Assembly: GCF_000743715.1 (NCBI RefSeq)
Contig: NZ_JQEY01000002.1
Span: 139,620-203,619, forward strand
DNA from: Palleronia rufa
Lineage (GTDB): Bacteria > Pseudomonadota > Alphaproteobacteria > Rhodobacterales > Rhodobacteraceae
Reading direction: 5' to 3'
DNA: 64,000 nucleotides
Every line of letters starts with the position of its first letter. Position 1 is the first letter of the stretch. Of the stretch, positions 9,105 to 16,335 are shown piece by piece. The notes beneath the pieces are model-generated. The model saw only the letters and a list, made by a program, of their open reading frames with translations. It made no database searches and was not told where the DNA came from. The position numbers were made by a program, and so were the translations under genes.

Positions 9105-9870
9105 GTCGTGGACTCATTAGTCCTGATCCAGATGCGGGTTGAGGCGAGGTGGAGGGCGGCGAGGAAGTTCGTTGCGGTCTTGAAGTAGCGCGTGGCGATG
9201 CCGCGGAAGTGTTTCAGGCGGTTGAAGAACCGTTCGATCCTGTTGCGCTGGCGGTAGAGGTCCCGGTCGACGCTTCGCACCACCCTGACGTTCGATTGGC
9301 TCGGGATATGTGCCGTCGCACCGCTCGCCTCGATGGCGGCGATCACCGCCTGTCCGAAGTAGCCCCGGTCGCCGACGACGTCGCCGGTCAGTCCGAGCGG
9401 CGCGACAAGCTCCGGCGCGGTGGTCTTGTCCGAGGCCTGGCCGGGCGTCAGGAGCAGCCGAACCGGCAGGCCGCGACCGTCCACCACCGCATGGATCTTG
9501 GTCGTCAGGCCTCCACGGGAGAGACCGATGGCGTGATCCTCGCCCCCTTTTTTCCGCCGGCGGCGTGCTGGTGGGCGCGGACGATGGAACTGTCGATCAG
9601 ATGCAGCGACCCCGGGGAGCGCTCCGCCAGAGCCTCGAAGATGCACAGCCAGACGCCGCTCTTGGCCCACCTGTTGTACCGGTTGTAGACGGTCGTCCGA
9701 GGACCGTAGCGCTCCGGGAGATCGCGCCACGGTGTCCCGGTCCTGAGAATGTAGAAGATGCCGCTGATGACCCGCCGGTCGTCAACCCGCGCGACGCCCC
9801 GTGGCTTGTTCGGCAGGAGCGGCGCGATCACAGCCCACTCCGCATCCGTCAGATCGTGCCTGCCCGACAT
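9101..9870 (-). CDS. IS427-type transposase OrfAB made by -1 frameshift
   Basis: Joining the upstream frame to the downstream frame at the slippery heptamer A AAA AAG (9553-9547 on the minus strand) gives a 256-residue DDE transposase. The downstream part has the core SRGGLTTKIHAVVDGRG, the DRGYFG block around the second acidic residue, and the C-terminal RNRIERFFNRLKHFRGIATRY signature with the catalytic glutamate. The stop codon is not inside the element: TAG is completed by the duplicated target TA plus the next flanking base (9103-9101). Because the target is CTAG-like, every proper insertion supplies a stop. A similar dependence on CTAG has been reported for IS870 of Agrobacterium. Confidence 0.85.
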
Positions 9871-9942
9871 ATATCACCTCCACCTCCCGGAAGTGAATCA
9901 CGACACAGAAACCAAGGGAATCCTGTTTATGGGTTCACGACC
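9104..9942 (-). mobile_element. IS5-family insertion sequence, IS427 group (839 bp)
   Basis: A complete element. The outer ends match as inverted repeats: GGTCGTGGACTCAT at 9104 against GGTCGTGAACCCAT read inward from 9942, with 7 identical end bases and more matches inside. It is flanked by a 2-bp TA duplication (9102-9103 and 9943-9944) within the tetranucleotide CTAG on both sides. Two overlapping minus-strand reading frames encode the transposase through a -1 shift. Size, TA duplication and frame arrangement fit the IS427 group. No internal decay is visible, so the element may be active. Confidence 0.9.
9505..9870 (-). CDS. IS427-type transposase OrfA (unshifted product)
   Basis: A 121-residue product of the first transposase frame, read when ribosomes do not shift. 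It holds the N-terminal helix-turn-helix-like region of IS5-family transposases (LTDAEWAVIAPLLP near the start) and the first catalytic block ending LIDSSIVRAHQHA, which carries the first aspartate. After the A-rich slippery site it continues about 12 residues in the wrong frame and stops. In related elements such a short product can act as a DNA-binding regulator; whether it does here is unknown. Confidence 0.8.
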   Translation of the reverse strand: MSGRHDLTDAEWAVIAPLLPNKPRGVARVDDRRVISGIFYILRTGTPWRDLPERYGPRTTVYNRYNRWAKSGVWLCIFEALAERSPGSLHLIDSSIVRAHQHAAGGKKGARITPSVSPVEA

Positions 9943-9944
9943 TA

Positions 9945-10620
9945 GGCCCGGAGCGGTGGGGGGCGGCGGCTCCGCGAGCCTTGTGGGGTTGCACTTGGTT
10001 CTGACGGGGGGCGGTTTCGCGCTGCAATGAGGTCAGTGGCTTACGTGGTGTCGCGTTGCAGAGGTTTTGGCAGCTCGGGCGGTTCTCGCGCCTGTCCGGC
10101 CCGATGTCCGGACGATGTATCGGACGAGATGAAGGCCCCGATTTTCCGACTCTGCGCCAAAGAGCCCGCGCCGCACGATCTGCCGATCAGCTTTCCGGCG
10201 ATACCGTATGCCACTCCGTGACGCCCGGTTGATGTCCGCGGATCTGCGCACGGTCACGCCGCACCGCATCTTCGGGATGCCTGCAATCTTCGTGGATCGG
10301 AACTTCGAGCGGCGAATGCGGCTGCCGGTCGCCAGAGGCTTGCGTGGCGGCGAAGGGCCCGCCTTGCGCTGACCCGAACAACGTCCAGAGGTCCGCTGGA
10401 CGGCTCGCCATCTGCATCATGCCGGCGAAGTCATCCTTCGCCGCCGCATCTGCGTGGATGCATGGCCGCGCTCATCATGCGGGGTTCGTCCCTGACGCTC
10501 TGAGCTGCTGAGCACGTCAAAAGGCACAACCTCACGAAGGCGCGTCCTGGTCAGTGGAACGGTCCGACAGCAACGGCGCTCCGGGAGCAGGTTGCGTCCG
10601 AGCCAGTTTCGCAAACCGCG
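9945..10620. other. no recognisable gene; left flank of the Mu-like remnant
   Basis: Short open stretches only, none with a good ribosome binding site or family similarity. This is where a Mu-like phage would carry its left end, repressor and ner genes, so the segment may be eroded phage DNA. I cannot show an attachment end. Confidence 0.4.
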
Positions 10621-10624
10621 CCAC

Positions 10625-11306
10625 GGGACTGAAGGTCAGCGAAATCTGCGGCATTGGCCGTATTCCGCAGCACCAACCTCGGCTTCGGAATGGCTGCGCC
10701 GTGAAGGCATCGCGATCGCCCTGACAACCGGACGCGGCGGCTCCTGCGAAACCGTCCGTCTTGCCGGCCTTCCCCAGCCGGAGCGTCGGGCGTATCTCGA
10801 CCGCCAGGCCGAAGATGCCGGGATCGAGCCGGGCGCGCATGACAGCGCGGCGAAGCTCCTGTTCATCGTGAAGCGGGAGAGCGTCGGTCCGAGAGGGCCG
10901 GAGATCGAGGAGGCTGGCCGGAACATCTTCGGCGCCTTCCCTTCGCGAAACACGGTCAAGGTCCGGAAACGCCGGACCGACGCCGTCGCGCCCGCGAACC
11001 GGGCGCCCGCGCTGGCGCCGAGCTGGTCGGGCGGCGGCGTCGGCGATCCGGTCTCGGCCGAGGCTATGGCTCGGATGCTGGACCTGATGAAGCTGTCGGG
11101 CAAGAACCGGCGCGGCTGGTCGCTCAAGCACGCGCACCGGATGGTCGCCGATGAAGCCGCGCGCAAAGGCTGGGCCTGGCCAAGGCCCCCTAACGTGCGG
11201 CGGCGCTGGAACGCCCTCGACCCGAACGAACGCCTCTTCGCCACGCTCGCAGAAGAGCGGTTCACCACCCGCATCCATATGCAACACCCCCGGCACACCA
11301 AGGGCA
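10625..11306 (+). pseudogene. Mu-like transposase A, N-terminal fragment
   Basis: Degraded MuA-type transposase, N-terminal part. A first piece, LKVSEICGIGRIP, is in one frame. After a frameshift near 10660 the reading continues SASEWLRREGIAIA and then RGGSCETVRLAGLPQPERR, which matches the winged-helix start of Mu-family transposases (residues about 10-60 of the family). Further on, MARMLDLMKLSGKNRRGWSL and RPPNVRRRWNALDPNERLF resemble the DNA-binding helices before the catalytic core. The catalytic core is missing here and reappears about 1.2 kb downstream, so the gene was split by the degraded IS3-family element. The gene is clearly non-functional. Confidence 0.6.
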
Positions 11307-11339
11307 TGGCCGGTCTTGCCCCGTTTCACCGGACACTCG

Positions 11340-12178
11340 GGCGGTTGCGATCTGAGCTGCGATGAACGCGCGGGGTGAGCGCATCCTCGGCCTCGGGTGG
11401 TTGTCGTCGTCGCACCACCCTGCGATCGGTCCGGGGACGGTCGCTTCGTCGGGCAGCGGCGTGATGCGGGCGGGGTCGCGCTTTGGCGTCGTCACGGATG
11501 CCTCGGCTATCCCGGTGCTCCGCGGGCTATTCACCGGCGTGCAGCGGGGTTTTCGGGCCGATTTGGCGGCCGAGGATGCGGGTGTCCCTGGCGCTGTCGG
11601 GCGCGCCGTTGCCGGTGAGCATCTCGACGGGATTTGGCGTCTTGCAGGCCGCGAACCGTCGCCCGACCGCATCATTTCGCGGATGTCCGATGCCGGCATC
11701 CACCACGGCCCGCCGAAAGACGATCTCGCGGTCGAGCGCATCCATGACGAATGCGCCGCGGACGACATCGCGGTGCCAGCGGGGGAGCTCGAACCCGTCC
11801 GGACACCGGCGGATGCTGGAGCGCATCGTGACCGCTTTGCCCGCCTGGGTGGGTTCCGGCTGCGCGGTGGATCCGCGCGCCTGCCCGATGCGATACACGC
11901 CTGTGGTGCACGGGCGCGGCGCCTTCGGTCCAAAGCCCCCGGTTCGGGAGAGCGTCTGCGGTGGTCGCTCGGACCGGTGGCGCAACCAGCGGCACCTCCG
12001 CCGCTATCCGCAGGTCGGCCGCGCGGCGATCGGCGGCACCGCCTCGCGCGTCGCGATGGCGCCGACGCGGCTCTGCGCTTCCCTTCGGATCATGCGGATC
12101 GGCGCGGGAAACACCGAAGCGCCCGGCGACGCTCATCGGGAACGGTCCTTCGGCCGGTGCGCCGCACGCGCGCGCCAC
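11340..12178 (-). pseudogene. IS3-family OrfB (integrase-core transposase) remnant
   Basis: Minus-strand pieces in at least two frames follow IS2-type OrfB in order: GRFGVSRADPHD at the start, then RRCPDGFELPRWHRDVVRGAF and MDALDREIVFR, then VEMLTGNGAPDSARDTR, and after a frameshift TPVNSPRSTGIAEASVTT followed by RMRSPRAFIAAQ. The second catalytic aspartate, normally in LTDNGS, is changed to glycine (LTGNGA). It interrupts the Mu transposase and shows that the prophage was already a target for insertion before or during its decay. Confidence 0.7.
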
Positions 12179-12387
12179 GGCGGTTTTCCTGAGCGCGACG
12201 TGCCGAGCGCCTCCTCGGGGCTCTCGACGTCGCGAGTCTTTCGCCCCGGTCGGCGCGCCGAGACGCGAATGCGATCCGCCATCTGCCGGACGGCGCGGTT
12301 GCCTGTGACGTCATCGTCTCCGGCCCCTCCCGCCAGACGCCGCCGACGATACGGCAGGTCGGGCGCCAAACCGCTGCGGCGCGCCAC
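12133..12387 (-). pseudogene. IS3-family OrfA remnant
   Basis: The minus-strand frame reads MARRSGLAPDLPYRRRRLAG, then GNRAVRQMADRIR and GRKTRDVESPEEALG. These line up with OrfA of IS2-like elements (helix-turn-helix followed by the leucine-rich stretch usually read as GRKTMEVEILKEAL). The family pattern is intact enough to recognise, but hydrophobic heptad residues have been replaced, and no start or natural end remains. Confidence 0.6.
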
Positions 12388-12534
12388 GACCGGGGTGCCG
12401 GCGGCCTCGTCCCGCGCCTCCTCGACGACCCGCCGCGTCCCGGACGACGTCCCGCGACGCCCGCGGTGATGATGTCACGGTCAGACACAAGCACGTGCCT
12501 GGGGCTCTCCCCAAGCCTCCATGGTCCTGCCTGT

Positions 12535-12853
12535 GGGTCCGGTCGAAAAGGGGACCGGTTCAAGGGCCGCGATGGATGCGGTTCACGGCGACGGACGCGC
12601 GTTCAAGGGACGGATCCGCTGGCCGGAGGGATCGGTCTGGTGCCTTGGGTGGTGGCGCTCGTGGACCATGCCAGCCGCAGGCCCGTCGGATGGGCCATCG
12701 GCCGATCCGAGAGCGCCGGCGTGACGGAAGCGGCCATCGTCCCGCTCGGCCCCGCCCGGCCCGTCACCTTCACCTTCGACAACGGCAGCGCCGTCAACAG
12801 CAAGCGGATCGCCGGAACGGACACTCGACCGACCGGATCGCCAAGACCCTGAA
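12535..12853 (+). pseudogene. Mu-like transposase A, catalytic-core fragment
   Basis: Second part of the split MuA gene. One frame gives MDAVHGDGRAFKGRIRWPEG, matching the strand that carries the first catalytic aspartate. After a one-base shift comes PWVVALVDHASRRPVGWAIG with SESAGVTEAAI, and then VTFTFDNGSAVNSKRIAG, matching the second aspartate block (DNG). Reading stops soon after, so the glutamate part and C-terminus are gone. Order and orientation agree with the N-terminal fragment at 10625. Confidence 0.65.
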
Positions 12854-12944
12854 CGTCAACGTCCGCGCCGTGACCCGCTACCGCGCGCGGCTCCGCGCCC
12901 ACGGGCATGCCTTCGCCCGGGCCACCGACAGGACCCCAAGATGA
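12826..12944 (+). pseudogene. helix-turn-helix fragment, probably phage terminase or regulator
   Basis: A short stretch reading DRIAKTLNVNVRAVTRYRAR and ending RATDRTPR. It has the shape of a helix-turn-helix as in small terminase or DNA-packaging proteins of Mu-like phages. It follows the MuA piece after a frame change and its TGA overlaps the gpT start (ATGA at 12941). Too short to assign firmly. Confidence 0.35.
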
Positions 12945-13270
12945 TCGTGAACAGCCAGAACCTCGACCTCGCCTTCAAGGGCTTCAAGTCCGTCTATACG
13001 GACGCCTACAACACCGCCCCGACCACCTGGGACAAGATCGCGATGACGGTTCCCTCGGGCGTCCGCGAAGAGACCTATGGCTGGCTCGGCCAGTTCCCGC
13101 AGATGCGCGAATGGCCGGGCGGCGGGCGCGTGCTGAAGGACATCGAGCCGCAGTCCTACACGAGCGCGAACCGCGCGTTCGAGAGCGCCTTGAACATCCG
13201 GCGCGAGGACGTCTCCGACCGCCTGGGCATCTTCGAGCCGATGATCGCCGGGACGGCCCAGACCGCGCGG
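12941..13270 (+). pseudogene. Mu-like major head protein gpT, N-terminal fragment
   Basis: The first about 108 residues clearly match Mu gpT (major head subunit): start MIVNSQNLDLAFKGFKSVYT, then WDKIAMTVPS, TYGWLGQFPQMREWPGG and NIRREDVSDRLGIFEPMIAG. After about 13265 the frame stays open to 13573, but similarity stops and the sequence turns arginine-rich, so roughly two thirds of the protein is lost. In Mu, gpT lies far downstream of A. Here it follows MuA directly, so most of the phage genome between early and head genes has been deleted. Confidence 0.75.
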
Positions 13271-14064
13271 CTGCCGCCCGAAGAGCCCCTCTACGGCCTG
13301 CTGGAACCCGGAGCCTCGGCGGAGCGCGTCCATCGCTCGCCCCGGTTCGCCAGGTTCGGCGCCTCCCGTGCCGCCTTGTCCGCAGATCCGCGGCATGTCC
13401 GAAAGCGACGAGCAGCGCGCGAAGGCACCCGCACATGCCGCTTCGGCATTCGGGGCGCCGGCACGGGCCCTGCGTCCGGAAGGCGTCGCCGTGACGGGCG
13501 CGGCCCGGAATGGCGCTCGATGTCCTGCAAGGGCAGCCGCGCGGACGGCCGGGCCGAGGCGCGCCGCGGATGACCGCCGCGGCCCCCGACGGCTCCACGC
13601 GTTGCCTGGCGCCCCGACGGCTCCGGCGCACGGCCTGCGGCGCTCGCGACCGTGGACGACGCCGCCGCCGCGCTGGCAACCGTCCGGGCCGCGCCCGACG
13701 CCGCCCGTGAACGGGATGTTCAACGCCCCCGAAACACCCGTTCACCCCGCCCGTCACACCGCCGGAAGAACACCGGCGCGCGCACCGATCCCGACGGCCG
13801 CGCCGGATCGACACCGACCCGGACCCGCGCGCCTTCGCCAGCGACCAGATCGACCGCATGATGTCCGCGCAGGTCGCAAACGCCGTGGCCACGTCCCGCC
13901 CGCCATCCACGCCTGCCGCCCCCCCCCCGGCGAAACGCGACCCCCCGATCCCGACCCCATCCGGCGTCGCACCATTCCCGCCAGACGCCGGACCTCCGTC
14001 CCCTTCCAGCGACAAATCCACCGAAACCCGGTGACAAACCCGGTGAAAGAGCAAAATATTTCGG
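13271..14064. other. eroded DNA without recognisable gene; C10 tract
   Basis: Arginine- and proline-rich open frames on both strands with no family similarity. One plus-strand stretch (about 13798-14033) has coding-like composition (FASDQIDRMMSAQVANAVAT) before a proline-rich tail, but no start or match. A run of ten C lies at 13919-13928. Probably more prophage decay. Confidence 0.4.
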
Positions 14065-14132
14065 GAAAGATGAAGACCCCCCTTCATCTTTCTCCAAATA
14101 TCCCGGGGAGCGCGAGGGGCAGCGCCCCTCGC
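14065..14132. repeat. double-hairpin intergenic element, copy 1
   Basis: Two perfect stem-loops side by side: GAAAGATGAAG / CTTCATCTTTC (14065-14075 and 14082-14092, 11 bp) and GCGAGGGGC / GCCCCTCGC (14112-14120 and 14124-14132, 9 bp, 3-base loop), joined by TCCAAATATCCCGGGGA. A second copy with the same core order CCTTCA..TTTC..AAATA..CC then GGGG/CCCC stem lies at 39072-39124. It looks like the dispersed palindromic elements found between genes in Rhodobacterales. Confidence 0.55.
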
Positions 14133-14150
14133 CCGCACGCTTCGCGCGGA

Positions 14151-14228
14151 TCAATCGTCCAGCAGCGCCAGCACGGCCCGCTCCATCGCGCGCAGTCCGC
14201 GCCGGGCGGGGGCATGAAACGCCGTCAT
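14151..14228 (-). CDS. possible 25-residue ORF coupled to the EEP pseudogene
   Basis: Starts at ATG overlapping the stop of the preceding pseudogene (ATGA) and ends at TGA 14153-14151. The product is MTAFHAPARRGLRAMERAVL plus five residues ending in LLDD. Composition is coding-like, but no family is recognised and it may itself be a remnant. Confidence 0.25.
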   Translation of the reverse strand: MTAFHAPARRGLRAMERAVLALLDD

Positions 14229-14930
14229 GCGGTCCGCAGGACAAGCGTTGCGTGATCGGACATGTCCGGTTCAGCCATGACGTCGAATGCCTCGACCGCT
14301 ACCGCATCTTCAACCAGCACGTCGAACCGCTCCGCTTTGGTGCAGAGCGCCGGGCGCGTGCGAAACCTCGGGCCGTGACGCGTTCGGTCAGGCCCGGCCG
14401 CCGCCGCAGGATTCCCGGTGTCTCGCTGTCGGGACGGACGTTCGGATCGCCGCACGTCGATCAGATCGGCGACGCGGTGCGCCTGTGCCGCGCGTGCCCG
14501 GATGTCGCCCTTGCCCGCGAGATCGCGCAGACCGTGGAGATGGAGCGCATGGTCCGCCGCGACGTCCTAAAGGCACGGGGGGAACGGGGATGCCCGCCAT
14601 GGCCGTGCGCTCCGACGTCGCCATGCGCAAAGTCCCGCACCCGACCGATCGCGGCGCCGCACCAAGGTCGCCAGACCCCACTTGGACGGGTACGACACGT
14701 CTCCATGCCACGGATCGCCACGCGCGGCGGGGCAGAATGCGGCGCGGAGGTCCGGCATGGCGGCGCTGAGTCGGTCGAACATCGCCGCCCGCTGGGGCAG
14801 CGCCGTTCCGAGCCGCGGGTCACGGTACTCTGGGGCAGCTGCCGGCGCGGCCGGCGTGTAAACCTCCTCCGGGCAAAGGATAGCCGGGTCAAAGGCCAGG
14901 ACGCGCTCATAGGGCCGCCCGCCCCAGGCA
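14225..14930 (-). pseudogene. endonuclease/exonuclease/phosphatase (EEP) family protein, frameshifted
   Basis: On the minus strand, pieces in different frames follow the order of an EEP-superfamily protein: FDRLSAAMPDLRAAF and DVSYPSKWGLATLVR (14660-14785), HGLRDLAGKGDIRARAAQAH (about 14480-14545), the catalytic block CGDPNVRPDSETPGIL (family form GDFN..PDS), GLTERVTARGFARA, and finally EDAVAVEAFDVMAEPDMSDH followed by ATLVLRTA and a stop. The SDH motif near the end is the usual catalytic His segment. At least two frameshifts and the Phe-to-Pro change in GDFN show loss of function. It lies divergent to zur, where other relatives usually carry znuA. Confidence 0.6.
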
Positions 14931-15115
14931 TCGAGAGGTGCTATACGCCTGGAAGATCAGCCTATGCCGGCGCGCGGCGGCGCGCGCGGTTCGAGGCGGC
15001 GACGAAGTTCTCTGGACGGTCCTCGGACCTCGACCCTTCGTCGAAGCGGCACCTCGCGCTGGCGCAGCCGGAAGAGGGGCATCCGAACGGCCTCCGTCAT
15101 GCCCGGTTGCGTATC

Positions 15116-15138
15116 GAAATGTTACACTATAACAGAAC
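15116..15138. promoter_or_regulatory. Zur box overlapping the zur promoter
   Basis: GAAATGTTACACTATAACAG is a near-palindrome around GTTA-N5-TAAC that fits the alphaproteobacterial Zur operator (form GAAATGTTATANTATAACATTTC): the left half is perfect, the right half keeps TATAACA. TATAAC (15128-15133) could serve as the -10 element, with TTGCGT at 15107 as a weak -35. The start codon of zur is only 5 bases beyond the box, so the message would be nearly leaderless and directly repressed by Zur-zinc. Confidence 0.6.
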
Positions 15139-15142
15139 CGTC

Positions 15143-15610
15143 ATGACGTGTCCCTCCTTCGATCCCCATGACCACGCCGCCTGCCGGCGCGCCGGAATGG
15201 ATGCGGCGGAATCGCTCTGCGCGGACCGCCGCCTGCGCCTCACCCCGGTCCGCCGACGGGTGCTGGAGCTTCTGCTCGCCGCACCGAAGGCACAAGGCGC
15301 CTATGACGTCCTGTCCGGCCTCAACCGCGATGCGCCCCCGCGCCAGCCCCCGGCCGCCTACCGCGCGCTCGATTTTCTGGTCGCACACGGGCTGGCCCAT
15401 CGGATCGAGCGCCTCAACGCCTATGTCGCCTGCGCCAGCCCCGGCAGCACCCACCGCCCCGCATTCCTGATCTGCCGCGCCTGCGACCGGGTGGCCGAAA
15501 CGCCCGACCTGACACCGGACCGCCTGAAGCGGGAGGCCGATGCGCAGGGATTCCGCATCGAGGCCACGGTGGTCGAGGCCGTCGGCCTGTGTCCGGCCTG
15601 CGCGCCATGA
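15143..15610 (+). CDS. zur: Zur, Fur-family zinc uptake regulator
   Basis: A 155-residue Fur-family repressor. The N-terminal winged helix follows the HDHAACRRAG segment (His/Cys metal ligands) with LTPVRRRVLELL at about residues 33-44, then YRALDFLVAHGLAHRIERL. The dimerisation part holds CRACD and CPAC cysteine pairs for the structural zinc. With zinc bound it should repress its own operon through the box at 15116-15138. ATG 15143 is chosen because relatives start in the same HDHA context. The stop overlaps the znuC start as ATGA. The genes downstream make the zinc ABC transporter, so the assignment to Zur rather than Fur is strong. Confidence 0.9.
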   Translation: MTCPSFDPHDHAACRRAGMDAAESLCADRRLRLTPVRRRVLELLLAAPKAQGAYDVLSGLNRDAPPRQPPAAYRALDFLVAHGLAHRIERLNAYVACASPGSTHRPAFLICRACDRVAETPDLTPDRLKREADAQGFRIEATVVEAVGLCPACAP

Positions 15611-16335
15611 GCCTGGTCGCGCTGGAACGGATCGTGGTGGCCGAGGGCGGCCGGCAGATCCTGTCGGGGGTCGACCTGGCCATCGACCGCGGTGAGATCG
15701 TCACCATCGTCGGCCCCAACGGGTCGGGCAAGACCACGCTTCTGCGCACCGTCCTGGGCGCCGTCCGGCCACGGGCGGGCCGGGTCCGCCAGGCGCCCGG
15801 CCTGCGGATCGGCTACGTGCCGCAGAGGCTGGCGCTGGATCCGACCCTGCCGATGAGCGTCGGGCGGTTCATGGCCCTGCCGGCCCGTCCGCCCGCCGGC
15901 GCCGTCCCCGCGGCGCTGGCAGAGGCGGGCCTGCCCGACATCGCGGACCAACCCCTCGCCTCGTTGTCCGCCGGGCAGATGCAGCGCGCGCTTCTGGCCC
16001 GCGCGCTGCTGTCGGATCCCGACCTGCTGGTGCTGGACGAGCCCACGGCCGGGCTCGACCAGCCCGGATCGGCCGCCTTCTACCGGCGGATCGAATCGCT
16101 CCGCAACGCGCGCGGATGCGCCGTGCTGATGGTCAGCCACGACCTGCACGTGGTCATGGCGGCGTCCGACAGGGTGATCTGCCTCAACGGCCACGTCTGC
16201 TGCGAGGGCACGCCCGAAAGCGTCGCCTCTGCACCCGCATACCGCGCGCTCTTCGGAGAGGGGACGCGGGGGGCGCTGGCGCTCTACCGCCACGAGCACG
16301 GGCACAGCCACGACCACGGCACCCGCGATGGATGA
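15607..16335 (+). CDS. znuC: ZnuC, zinc ABC transporter ATP-binding subunit
   Basis: A 242-residue ABC ATPase: Walker A GPNGSGKTT (about 36-44), signature LSAGQMQRA (about 119-127), Walker B LLVLDEPTAGLD, and the switch histidine in VSHDLHVV. The C-terminus ends with a histidine-rich tail (HEHGHSHDHG) typical of ZnuC, which may bind zinc. It drives uptake through ZnuB in the inner membrane. The start is ATG 15607, overlapping the zur stop; it overlaps znuB by 8 bases. The periplasmic binding protein gene znuA is not in this window. Confidence 0.93.
   Translation: MSLVALERIVVAEGGRQILSGVDLAIDRGEIVTIVGPNGSGKTTLLRTVLGAVRPRAGRVRQAPGLRIGYVPQRLALDPTLPMSVGRFMALPARPPAGAVPAALAEAGLPDIADQPLASLSAGQMQRALLARALLSDPDLLVLDEPTAGLDQPGSAAFYRRIESLRNARGCAVLMVSHDLHVVMAASDRVICLNGHVCCEGTPESVASAPAYRALFGEGTRGALALYRHEHGHSHDHGTRDG

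Larger units (their letters stand above)
11310..12500 (-). mobile_element. degraded IS3-family element (IS2-like), ends approximate
   Basis: Between the two MuA pieces lies about 1.2 kb with IS3-family OrfA and OrfB remnants on the minus strand. The left end reads like the terminal sequence common after orfB in this group (plus strand GTCTTGCCCCGTTTCACCGG near 11313-11332). I could not find a convincing matching right end or target duplication, so both limits are estimates. Several frameshifts and lost catalytic residues show that it is dead. Confidence 0.6.

Noticed and set aside
14225-15115. znuA on the minus strand divergent from zur
   Set aside because: The coding pieces match an EEP-family protein, not a zinc-binding protein with a signal peptide and His-rich loop.
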